Below, piece after piece: positions 10,064 to 18,767 of a stretch of 64,000 bases of DNA. Location: the NCBI GenBank assembly GCA_008729055.1, contig SDUX01000082.1:35842-99841 (forward strand). Direction: 5' to 3'. A program made the translations under genes and the position numbers. The notes beneath the pieces were generated by a model that saw only the letters and a list, made by a program, of their open reading frames with translations, was not told where the DNA came from and did no database searches. Each line of letters opens with the position of its first letter. Positions within the stretch are counted from its first letter, which is position 1. The DNA is from Pyropia haitanensis (Eukaryota > Rhodophyta > Bangiophyceae > Bangiales > Bangiaceae).

Positions 10064-11230
10064 CTACCGCGAGCGGCGACCGCCCCTCCGGAAGTAGACC
10101 ACCGAGCCGTACGTGTCTCGCTGGACGCCATACCCATACACGTTGCGCCGCGGGACGTACACGCCGCCGCCGCCCGACCCGTAGTAGTCCGACCCGTAGT
10201 AGTCTGTCCCGCCGCTGCCCGACCCGCCATTGTCCGAGTCATCGTCGTCGTCCGAGCTGCCATCGTCCGACCCGCCGTCGTTTGGCGCGTCGCAGTTGAC
10301 CCGGCCGTCCATGTCGCCGGCAGCCATGCACGTGCCGCCGCCGGCGCCGTCGGGCGTGCACGTGTAGCCCTCCCAGCATACCGCCGTATCCGCCGCGCAC
10401 GCCGCGCACGGCGCGGCAAAGGTGCGGCAGCGTGCGCGGACGCCGCCCGCGGCGCTCGTCTCCCAGCCAGCCCGGCAGTAGGCGCCGGCTGCCGTGTCGC
10501 ACTGGGAGTCGCTGCTGCAGGGGGAGCCCAGCGACAGGGTGACCGCCGGGGCATACGGCGCCGGAGTGACGATGGGTGTCTCGACAGGGTACGCGGGCTG
10601 CGTCTGGACGGGGTACGCGGGCGTGGGCGTCGCCTCCTCCTCCCCGTTGTCACCACCGCCGCCACCATAGGTCGGCTCGCGTGCAGCCATACTCGTACAC
10701 TGCCGCCCTTCCTCCGTGTCCGTCCAAGAGCCAAACACCTGCGTCACCCACACGAGCTTCTCATTGTCAATGTACACGCCCGTCGTGACAAAGTCCGCCT
10801 CGCTGAGCGTGTTCTTGAGGTGCGGCGGGCTGTTCTCCAGGTTGGTAATCGACTCGGCGGTGACGTCCCCGTCGTCCGCGTGCGGTCCGTACATGCACAG
10901 GTTCTCGGCGCTGAAAAACGCGTTGCCACAGTCGGCCGCCGCGGCAATGTCTGGGAACGTTTGGTGCACGAGGCCCGCCGCCTGGTTGGTGGCCAGCACC
11001 TTGGAGTGCCCGACGGTGTTGGTCAGCAGCGTCGCGGGGCCCATCGCCAGCGGCGGCTTGCCCCGCTTGGCCCGCACCGCGTTGGTGTTGCGGAGCGCGG
11101 ACGAGGCCAGGCAGTAGGTGTCGTCGTCAGCACACTCATTCCTGGCCGCCGCGGGGGTGGCGGCGCCCACCGCCAAGGCAGTGGCCGCCAGCAGCACGGC
11201 AGCACCCGTCCAGCTACGGGAGCAGCCCAT
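10064..11230 (-). CDS. Secreted CAP/SCP-domain protein, copy 2 (complete)
   Basis: 388 residues from ATG 11230-11228. Signal peptide ~1-29 (WTGAAVLLAATALAVGA). The CAP domain is ~40-160 with NAVRAKRG, GHSKVLA, HQTFPDI, SAENLCMYG, SPPHLKNTL, and VWVTQVFGS. A Pro-rich linker follows (TPTPAYPVQT, QPAYPVET). Residues ~224-295 are Cys-rich (LGSPCSSDSQCDTAAGAYC...CAACAADTAVCWEGYTC), probably a disulfide-bonded module. The C-terminus is Asp/Ser/Gly/Tyr-rich (TDYYGSDYYGSGGGG) and ends basic. It is probably extracellular or wall-associated. It is the same-strand paralogue of the gene at 1-901, with shorter Gly runs, and is intact in one frame. Confidence 0.9.
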   Translation of the reverse strand: MGCSRSWTGAAVLLAATALAVGAATPAAARNECADDDTYCLASSALRNTNAVRAKRGKPPLAMGPATLLTNTVGHSKVLATNQAAGLVHQTFPDIAAAADCGNAFFSAENLCMYGPHADDGDVTAESITNLENSPPHLKNTLSEADFVTTGVYIDNEKLVWVTQVFGSWTDTEEGRQCTSMAAREPTYGGGGGDNGEEEATPTPAYPVQTQPAYPVETPIVTPAPYAPAVTLSLGSPCSSDSQCDTAAGAYCRAGWETSAAGGVRARCRTFAAPCAACAADTAVCWEGYTCTPDGAGGGTCMAAGDMDGRVNCDAPNDGGSDDGSSDDDDDSDNGGSGSGGTDYYGSDYYGSGGGGVYVPRRNVYGYGVQRDTYGSVVYFRRGGRRSR

Positions 11231-11692
11231 GGTAGTGTGGGGGATGAGGGGGTACTAGCAAGGGTGGTGGGAGGTTGGTGTTGGGGTAGTAGGGGAGACA
11301 GGGGGGGGGGGGGGGGGAAAGACGGTCGGTATCGGGCTAGTGGAAGAGCGCAGGGTAGAGGGCTTGTCCCTCGGTCGGCGAGGAGCGCGGGATGACGCTT
11401 TGGGAGCAGCTGCTGTCGTGCGTGCCGGCTCGGAGCTGCTGCGCCAAACCGCGGCCCACCCAGCGACCCGGCGGCGAGCTCTTAACGCCATCACCCCCCC
11501 CTCCCACCCCCAGCCAGCCACCCGCGGCCATCGCTTGACCCGCCCGCACGCGGTGCGCGCGCGGTCGGCGGCGTCCACCACCGGCGGGCGGCGCCCCCCC
11601 CCCCCCACCGGTTGCTCCCGCCGCGGCCATCCCCTCGGCGCGGCGGCGCGGCGGCCGCCGCCGCCGCCGCGCATGGGCAACCGCCGGCACGA

Positions 11693-11723
<31 letters not shown>

Positions 11724-12008
11724 GCGCCCGCGGCCGCGCCGGGCGGGGCGGGTCCCCCACGCGGCGGGAGCCGCGCGCGGGGGCACCCCATTTATCCCCC
11801 CCCCCCGGCCGGCCGCCCCGCGCGGCGGCCGGCACGCGGGCGGCGGCCGCGTGACGCGGCCGCGGGCGGCGGGGGGGGGGGGGGGGCGCCGCGGCCGCCG
11901 CGCGCCACGGCGGCGGCGGCGGCGGTGGTGGTGGCGGCGGCGGCGGCGGTGGCCCATTGGGATCACCGCGACAAAGGGGGTGGCCGTGGGGGGAACGAGG
12001 GGGGACGC

Positions 12009-12033
12009 GGGGGGGGGGGGGGGGGGGGGGGGG
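12009..12033 (+). repeat. 25-nt G tract
   Basis: Uninterrupted run of G in the spacer, one of many poly-G/poly-C tracts. Confidence 0.8.
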
Positions 12034-12331
12034 AGGGCGCCAGGGGGTCGGACGCACGCGTGGGTGGCACGCCGCCGCCGCCGCGGCGGCGGCGGCGGCG
12101 GCGGCGGCGTCCCCCCCCCCGGTCCACCGCCACGGCGCGTCCGACGCGCCGCCGCCCATGACCGGTACAACGGGGACGCTACGCGCGGCCGCGGCGGCGG
12201 CGGCGGCGGCGCACGGCGGCGCGACGGCGCGGCGCCCCACCGGCACGGGCGGCAGCCGCGGCGGCCGGCGCGCCGCGAGTGGCGGCCGCCACCACGCGCG
12301 GCACGCGCCGCGGCGGCCGGCGGGTCGGCGG

Positions 12332-12363
<32 letters not shown>

Positions 12364-13152
12364 CCGGCCGAGCCGTCGTGTCAAGGGCGCGCCGCCGCCG
12401 CCGCGGCGGCGCGTCGGCCGCGGCACGCCGCGGTGGTCACGGCGGGGGCCCACGGGGAGGAGCCGCCGGCCGCCCGCCGTCGGCGGCCGCGGTGCCTCGA
12501 CAGACACTGGCCGGCGGCGCGCCGCGGGCGGTGGGGGGGGGGGGGGGGGGGGGGGGAGGGCGGGGGGGGGGGGGGGAAGGGGGGGAAGGGGGGGGGGACG
12601 CCGCGGCCCGCCGCCGCGAGCCGCGGCGCCGCCGTCTCGGGCGGCCGCCGCCGCGGCGGCCGCCGGCGGGGGGCGGCGCGTCGCGTGGCGGGCGGCGGCG
12701 GCGTGGCGCGCCGCGGCGGCCGCCGCCCGTGCCGCCCCGCGGCGGCCGCCGCCATCCACGCGGGCGGCCGCGCCGCCGCGGCGGCCACCCCGCGTGTGCA
12801 ACGCGGGCGCCGGGTGGGGGTACATGGGACAGGGCCGGGGGAGAGGGGAGGGGGGGGGGGGGGGGGCGGGGGAGGGGAAGCCCCCGCCGCCACCGCCGCC
12901 GCGCGTGCGTCGCGGGCGGCGGCGGTGGTGAGGCCGCCGCCATAGCCGCCCTCCCCCCGCCGCACGAGCCGGGCGCGGCGTGCACACGGCGCGGCTGCCG
13001 CCGGAACCCCCCCCCCCCCCCCCGCCGCCTCCTCCCCCTTCACCTCCACCGCAGGCAGCGCAGGGACACGTCCACGGACCAAAAGACGGGACCCATGGGC
13101 GGGGACGACACAAGCGGCGGCACGGGCACCCACGCGGGCGGGGTCACGCCGC

Positions 13153-13183
<31 letters not shown>

Positions 13184-13380
13184 GGGCGGCCGCCAACGCG
13201 GGCGGCCACACGACACGCGGCGCGTCCGCGCACCACCCCCCCACCCCCCCCCCCCCCCAACCGCCCGCTTCCAACCGCGCCAGCCGGCACGACCACCCCC
13301 CGCGGGGGGCCGCCACGCACCGGGGCGGGGCGGCAAGGCGGGCCCACCCCCCCGGCGGCGCGCGGGTGGTCGCCCCCTCG

Positions 13381-13424
<44 letters not shown>

Positions 13425-13435
13425 GCCGCCGCCGG
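13381..13435 (+). repeat. (GCC)n trinucleotide repeat
   Basis: Near-perfect GCC repeat of about 15 units in the non-coding spacer. Confidence 0.75.
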
Positions 13436-13665
13436 CGGGCCGCCGCGATCCCACCCCCCCGCGCCTGCGGGAGGACGCGGCGGCAGACGCGGGCGACCGC
13501 GACGGCGGCTGTGCGTGGAGGAGGGCGGGAGGACGGGGGGTGGGGGGGGGGGGGAAGGGGAACCCCCCGCCCGCCCGCCCACCGCCCACGCCGCCGCCGG
13601 CCACCAGCCGCCGGCCGGCGGCCGCCGGCAAACGGGCGACGCCGCACCGGGCCGCGGCGGCGGCG

Positions 13666-13702
<37 letters not shown>

Positions 13703-14707
13703 GGCGGCACGCCTTCCCCCCCCCCCCCCGGCGGGGTGGACGGCCGCGAGCCGCCGCCGCCGCCGCCGGCGGCGGCGGGATTGCCGCGGCGGCGCCGTGC
13801 CGCGGCGGCCGCGCCGCGGCGGGGGGGGGGGGGGGGGGGCGCCGCGCGTCGCCGCGGCGGCGCGGCGTCGCGGCGGCGCGGCCGCCGTCGTGGACGCACC
13901 GTGTGCGGCGGGGGGGGGGGACCCGCCGGCCGGCCGGCCGGGGGTGGCCCGCGGCGGCGTGACGCGCGCGAGAACCGGCGGGACCATGGCTAGTCAATGG
14001 GGTGCGTGGCGGCGCGGGTGGCGGTCACGAGGCCAATCTGTCCGCCACGGATCTTGCCGCTACGGAGAGCCGTTGGGGAACTAGCCACGGACGGACAAAC
14101 CGACAGACAGAGAAGAGAATCTCGTCGAGGGCGTCGCCGCTGGCCATCGGGCACGAGGCGGCGCCGTGTGGGCCTTTGAGGTGGTGCGGGGATGGGGCAG
14201 GCCAGCGGGCGATACCGGCTTCCAACCCCGTGTGCTGTACCGCCCTTTGCGTCCCCGCACTGACGTCTTCTTTTGCGTGTCGCCCTTTCCCTCTCTACAA
14301 AGACCTCATCCGCCCGACGAAAACCCCCGCAGGAGTTGTTGCTGTCGCGTGCCCGCCAGCCAACCGTGGACCTGACACGCACCGACTCGGGCGCGTTTTG
14401 GTTCCCCCCGCGGTTCCACCCCACCCCATGCGTGGGAGCTAACGGCGACGTACGGTTGGTATGTGTTCCGTCGCGAACACGACCGCGGTGCGGTGGTGCG
14501 GCTGTGGGTCGTGTCTTTGCCGTGCTCGACGTGCTCCGAGAACACAGATGGACTCAAAGTCTCGTCCATCGACATCTATTCATCTACGGGCCAGAGGTGC
14601 GTTCCAAACAGGCGACCCCCCTACGTCTCTTCCACAACCACTGGCCACTCTAGCCAGCTTTCTATGCATGGTGGGGGTCTCCGTCAACCGCTCTGCCCAA
14701 CAACTCT

Positions 14708-15514
14708 CTACGCGATGGGGATGTCCACAGCCTCCTCCGCCGGCGGCTCTGGCTCCGCCTTGACCTTGGGCACCGTCACCGACAGCACCCCGTCCTTCAC
14801 CGCCGCCCGGATCTCGTCCTTGGCCGACGTGTCCGCGTCGGCAGGCAGCCGCAGCGTCCGCGAAAAGGCGCCGTAGACGAGCTCACTGCGCACGTTGCGC
14901 ACGTCCGCCTCGGCGGCGGGTGCCTCCGCGTCCGTGGCCTCCTCCCTGGTCTCCGCTGGCGGCGCCTTGTTGCCGCTCACCACAATGAGCCGGTCGGCGG
15001 CCTTGAGCTCGGTCTTGACGTTCCGCCCGACGCCGGGCAGCTCCAGCCGGTACACGTACGACGTGGGCGTCTCGGCCCGCTCCGCACGGGGCACCCAGTC
15101 CACTTGCTGCCGCCGCTGCTGCTGCTGCCGCCGACGCTGCTGGGCGCCCCACTCTCCGGGTGTCGGCCCAGCGCGCGGGCCGCAGCGGCCGCCCGCGAAC
15201 GGCCCCGAAAACGCGCCAGAGTTGCGCAGAAACTCCGCGGCCATGCCCGAGAAGGTCTCCATCAGCTCCTCCTGGGTCGGGCCCCGGCCGGGCGCGCCCA
15301 CCCGTCGACCCTGTGCGGCAGCCGCGGCGCGGCTCGCGTTGCGCCGGCGCCACGCCTCCCGCTGCGCATCCGCGGACGGGTAGCCGCCGCGAATGGTCAT
15401 GCGGGGGGTGACCGCCGCCGCCGCCAGCGGACGCCCCTTCACCGCCGTGGCGGGGCGGCCCAGCGTTCGCGCCGCGGGCGCGCCAACGCCGACTGCTGTG
15501 ACGACAAAGGCCAT
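14708..15514 (-). CDS. Small heat-shock protein (Hsp20/alpha-crystallin), plastid-type
   Basis: 268 residues from ATG 15514-15512. Hsp20 proteins are ATP-independent chaperones that hold unfolding proteins. The N-terminus (MAFVVTAVGVGAPAARTLGR) is rich in Ala/Arg/Thr with no acidic residues until ~49, consistent with a plastid transit peptide. The alpha-crystallin domain covers ~139-250. Marks include YRLELPGV (155-162), the strand RLIVVSGN (175-182), an acidic insertion ~186-204, AFSRTLRLP (216-224) and GVLSVTVPK (242-250). The C-terminus carries the I-x-I assembly motif (DIPIA). The frame extends upstream to 15682 but the ATG at 15514 suits the transit peptide best. It diverges from the ABCG gene. 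Confidence 0.92.
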   Translation of the reverse strand: MAFVVTAVGVGAPAARTLGRPATAVKGRPLAAAAVTPRMTIRGGYPSADAQREAWRRRNASRAAAAAQGRRVGAPGRGPTQEELMETFSGMAAEFLRNSGAFSGPFAGGRCGPRAGPTPGEWGAQQRRRQQQQRRQQVDWVPRAERAETPTSYVYRLELPGVGRNVKTELKAADRLIVVSGNKAPPAETREEATDAEAPAAEADVRNVRSELVYGAFSRTLRLPADADTSAKDEIRAAVKDGVLSVTVPKVKAEPEPPAEEAVDIPIA

Positions 15515-16679
15515 GGTGGAAACGGGAGGCGTCGGGGCGTCAGGGGTGAGCGGGGCGTCCGTAGTAGAGGCTTGCGGAAGACGAGGCGAGTGGCGGAGAA
15601 CAGCGGCAGGTGGGTGTGGCGTGTCGTGGGCGCTGAACAAGGTGTGTGAGTGAGGAGAAGATGCAGTGCTCAGGACGTCCAACTGATGGGCACACGCCCG
15701 CTTTTATGCCTCATACTCTGCAGTTGCCACACCAGGCCATCCAGTTCAAGCCAAGTTCAAGCACGCGCGGGTGGCGTACCAGATCCCCCCGCTCATCCCA
15801 GCAGCTGGCGGCTGTGGAGCTGGAGTCGGGAGCCTTCCACCACGTCGATGTCGAGCCCCGCCCATCTCGACGTCGGAGATTCCGGCGCCTTCTAGGCCTT
15901 GCTGTCCGTTGGAGCGCTGGAACGAAAGTCTGCAGCTATGGCGTACTGTGTGATGTACGACATCCAGTCCACGTCACCCACATCGCCTCGCAGCACACCA
16001 GTCAGTCACATTTACAATAATTGTATTGAAAGAATTAGGGAGGTCCCGCAGCCTCAGTTCTGGTAAGAATATTCTGCTGCCTCGCTACCGAGAAATTATC
16101 GAGATCTCTTGCCAGATCCTTCCTGCTGAAGCGCTCTCTACTGTGCAACGTGTGCGAAGGCCATGCCGGAGAGCTACCCGGTCGTGCCCACCACGCCCGT
16201 GGCATACCAACCGACTGACAATGTTATTCCCCGCCCCCTCGTCCCTCCACCCCGCCATCATTGGACGCCGTGCAGCGCACCCAGCTTGGCTAGCGCTGGG
16301 TTCTGTCTGTTGCCGCGCCTAGCCGACATTGACCGACCTCCCCTCTCCGTGCCTGGGAGGGAGTGTCCTGCTGTGCCAGGTGTGTCCCGCTGCACGAGGG
16401 GCAGCGGCACTCGCGATGTAGGTTGCCACCATATTGCCGATGCGCACATGGCCGCTCATCTCGCTCCCGTATCTGCCTGCTTGGCTCCTCGCCACAATTG
16501 AGATATCAGGGTGGGCCGCGTTGGCCCTCGTCGCCGGCGCTGAGCTGGGCGCTGCCCGGCGTTCGTCCACGCTGCTGGACGCGCGCCCCTGCAACCCGCT
16601 GTCACTACCGCCGCGACGGCCGTCTTTCCCGCCGTGACCGCCCGTTGATGCCTCTTGTTTTGTGCGGTGACTCGCCCGT
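15515..16679. promoter_or_regulatory. Divergent promoter region, Hsp20 (-) and ABCG (+)
   Basis: 1.16 kb of unusually even composition. It contains the Hsp20 TATA-like box and, at 16066-16075, agaatattct, a perfect two-unit heat-shock element (nGAAnnTTCn) about 550 bp upstream of the Hsp20 ATG and 605 bp upstream of the ABCG ATG. Whether the element is functional is not shown. No other gene was recognised. Confidence 0.5.
15701..15708 (-). promoter_or_regulatory. TATA-like box of the Hsp20 gene
   Basis: The minus strand reads GGCATAAAAGC about 190 bp upstream of the chosen ATG. Just upstream, an 8-bp direct repeat (gttcaagc, 15744-15751 and 15755-15762) may be regulatory. Confidence 0.45.
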
Positions 16680-18767
16680 ATGGACGTGGAGGATGCACCA
16701 TTGCCGGTGCCGGCCGTCAACCGGGTGACCTCGTCCGACACTGCGGCTGACGGCGCCCTCTCCCCGCTCACTCCGTCGTCGCAAAAGTCGGCGTTTCGTC
16801 AACAGCCAGTTCCTGCTCTTTCCTGGCTGGGCTTGTCCGTGGCTGTGCCCCTGCACAAGGGCGCTCGGCAGTGGCTGTCGCGGACGCTTTGTGCTTGGCG
16901 AGCCAATTTCCGAGCTGGACCGGGTTGCATGCGCGACTCGGAGGCGGGCAGCAGTGTTGAGGAGGACGCGCAGCAGTTCAAGCAGCTGTTGTCGGGGGTT
17001 GAGGGGGCCGTGTCGTCTGGCGAGGTGCTGTTCATCATGGGCGGCAGCGGTGCGGGCAAGTCTATGCTGCTCGACGCACTGGCAGACCGACTCAACATGC
17101 CTGTGCGCGGGCAGACGCACCTGTTTGGGCTGCCAAAGGCGTCAGAGCGCTTCCGAGGCATGGCGAGGTATGTGCAACAGGATGACGTCATGTACTCTTC
17201 CCTGACGACAAAGGAGACGCTCGAGTACGCGGCCTCGTTTGCAGGCGTGCCGCGCGCCAAGCTGCATGAGGTGGTTGACAAGGCGCTCCAAGTACTGGGC
17301 CTCGAGACGGCGGCGAATATTCGCGTCGGTGGTCGGTTTTTTCGCGGCCTGTCGGGCGGCCAGCGGCGGCGTCTTTCGGTGGGCTGCCAGCTGGTCAGCA
17401 AGCCCACTCTGCTGCTGTGTGACGAAGTGATGAGTGGACTGGACTCGACCGCTGCGTTGCGGGTAATGGAGCACTTGCGGGAGGTTGCCGACGCTGGCTC
17501 GGCTGTCATCTGCACCGTCCACACACCGACGGCGGCCATGTTTGCTTTGAGTGACAACTTGTGTCTGCTCAGTCGCGGCCGCGTCGCCTACTTTGGGCCG
17601 TCTTCCGAGGTTGAGACCTACTTCACCGAGCGGCTGGGCTTGGCGTTGCCGCCGCGGCTGTCTGTTGCTGAGTGGGTGATCTCGCTCTGCAACCCCGACT
17701 TCTCCGCCAGCAGCGCTTCCTTGGCGGATACGATTTGCAACGCCTGGCCCGATAGTGAGGCGCGGGTGCGCTTGCTCTCACGCATCGCGGGGCGGGACGT
17801 GAGCGCGTTGTGGGAAACGGCTGTACGCTCATCTCAGACGCTTGTTCGGGACCCGCTGGAGGAGTTGGATCTCGCGTCGGCCCCAGACATGGCGACGGTG
17901 GCCGAGCTGCGCCAGGGCTGCGCGTGCTCGGTGTGGCGGCAGACGTGGCTGCTGACACAGAGGAGTCTTGTCGACGCACTTCGCAACCCCGGCGTCGTAT
18001 GGATACGGCTGGTGGTGCACCTGGGGCTCGCCGTCATTATTGGCCTTGCGTGGTTCCGGCGCGAAACGACGACGGCGGCGCACATTTTTGACTTGCTCGG
18101 GCTGCTCTTCTTCATCCAGACGTTTTATGTGCAAGCTTCTCTCTCCGTGTTGCCCATTTACATTGAAGAACGGGAGATTGTCACACGAGAGCGTGCAAAC
18201 AAGGACTACGGGCTGATCGCGTACTCGGCCGCTCATCTGGTTGTCGAAGCTACCTTCCTGTTCTTCCTGTCCTCGATCAGCAGCACGATTATATTCTTCC
18301 TGTGTGGCCTCAACTCGCTGCCTGACCGGTACTTTTTCTTCGTTGGCATGCAGTGGCTCTCCCTCATGACTACGGAGTCTCTGATCCTGCTCATTGCGGC
18401 CGTGACGCCTGTGATGCTGATCGGCTTGGCGACGACCGCTTTTGTGTTGGCGCTGTTCACCGTTGTTCAGGGATTCGTGATCAAGATGGAGCATCTCGGG
18501 CCTTTGCGCGTGTTGCGGTGGGTGAGCCTGAACGGCTACGCGTTGAGCGCATTGTTCTCCAATGAGTTGCGTGGCCGCACCTTTGCTGCGTCGCCCACGA
18601 CGTGGCCACCCTACCCCGTAGCTGTGGAAGGCGATGTGATTCTTTCCTCGTTTGAGTTTCCCACCCTCAGCCGGTTTTGGGCTTGTGCTGCTCTAGTAGC
18701 CATGCTCGTCTTCTACCGTGTGGCGACGTACGTGTGGATCTCGGCCTTCCACAATGGCAAGAAGTGA
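16680..18767 (+). CDS. ABC transporter, ABCG (White/PDR) half-size type
   Basis: 695 residues, intact in one frame from ATG 16680. The order is nucleotide-binding domain then membrane domain, the reverse arrangement typical of ABCG. Walker A GGSGAGKS is at 121-128, Q-loop RYVQQDD ~163-169, signature LSGGQRRR 224-231, Walker B LLLCDE 244-249, and the switch His lies in CTVHTP (~278). The membrane domain (~425-690) has about six hydrophobic segments, beginning with the helix in RLVVHLGLAVIIGLAWF. ABCG half-transporters dimerise to export lipids, wax-like compounds or xenobiotics; the substrate here is unknown. Codon use is less GC-biased than in neighbouring genes. The 3' end overlaps an open frame of the opposite-strand GATA gene. 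Confidence 0.95.
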   Translation: MDVEDAPLPVPAVNRVTSSDTAADGALSPLTPSSQKSAFRQQPVPALSWLGLSVAVPLHKGARQWLSRTLCAWRANFRAGPGCMRDSEAGSSVEEDAQQFKQLLSGVEGAVSSGEVLFIMGGSGAGKSMLLDALADRLNMPVRGQTHLFGLPKASERFRGMARYVQQDDVMYSSLTTKETLEYAASFAGVPRAKLHEVVDKALQVLGLETAANIRVGGRFFRGLSGGQRRRLSVGCQLVSKPTLLLCDEVMSGLDSTAALRVMEHLREVADAGSAVICTVHTPTAAMFALSDNLCLLSRGRVAYFGPSSEVETYFTERLGLALPPRLSVAEWVISLCNPDFSASSASLADTICNAWPDSEARVRLLSRIAGRDVSALWETAVRSSQTLVRDPLEELDLASAPDMATVAELRQGCACSVWRQTWLLTQRSLVDALRNPGVVWIRLVVHLGLAVIIGLAWFRRETTTAAHIFDLLGLLFFIQTFYVQASLSVLPIYIEEREIVTRERANKDYGLIAYSAAHLVVEATFLFFLSSISSTIIFFLCGLNSLPDRYFFFVGMQWLSLMTTESLILLIAAVTPVMLIGLATTAFVLALFTVVQGFVIKMEHLGPLRVLRWVSLNGYALSALFSNELRGRTFAASPTTWPPYPVAVEGDVILSSFEFPTLSRFWACAALVAMLVFYRVATYVWISAFHNGKK

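Larger units (their letters stand above)
11231..14707. other. Very long GC low-complexity spacer
   Basis: About 3.5 kb between CAP copy 2 and the Hsp20 stop. 11500-13980 is almost pure G/C with GCC/GGC runs. Overlapping frames of 300-600 codons on both strands translate only to Arg/Pro/Gly/Ala, so none is supported. 13990-14700 has ordinary composition and includes the 3' flank of the Hsp20 gene; no domain was recognised there. Confidence 0.6.

Noticed and set aside
11340..14084. Multiple 300-600 codon frames between CAP copy 2 and Hsp20
   Set aside because: Only low-complexity translations on both strands; no conserved motif, splice signal or promoter found.
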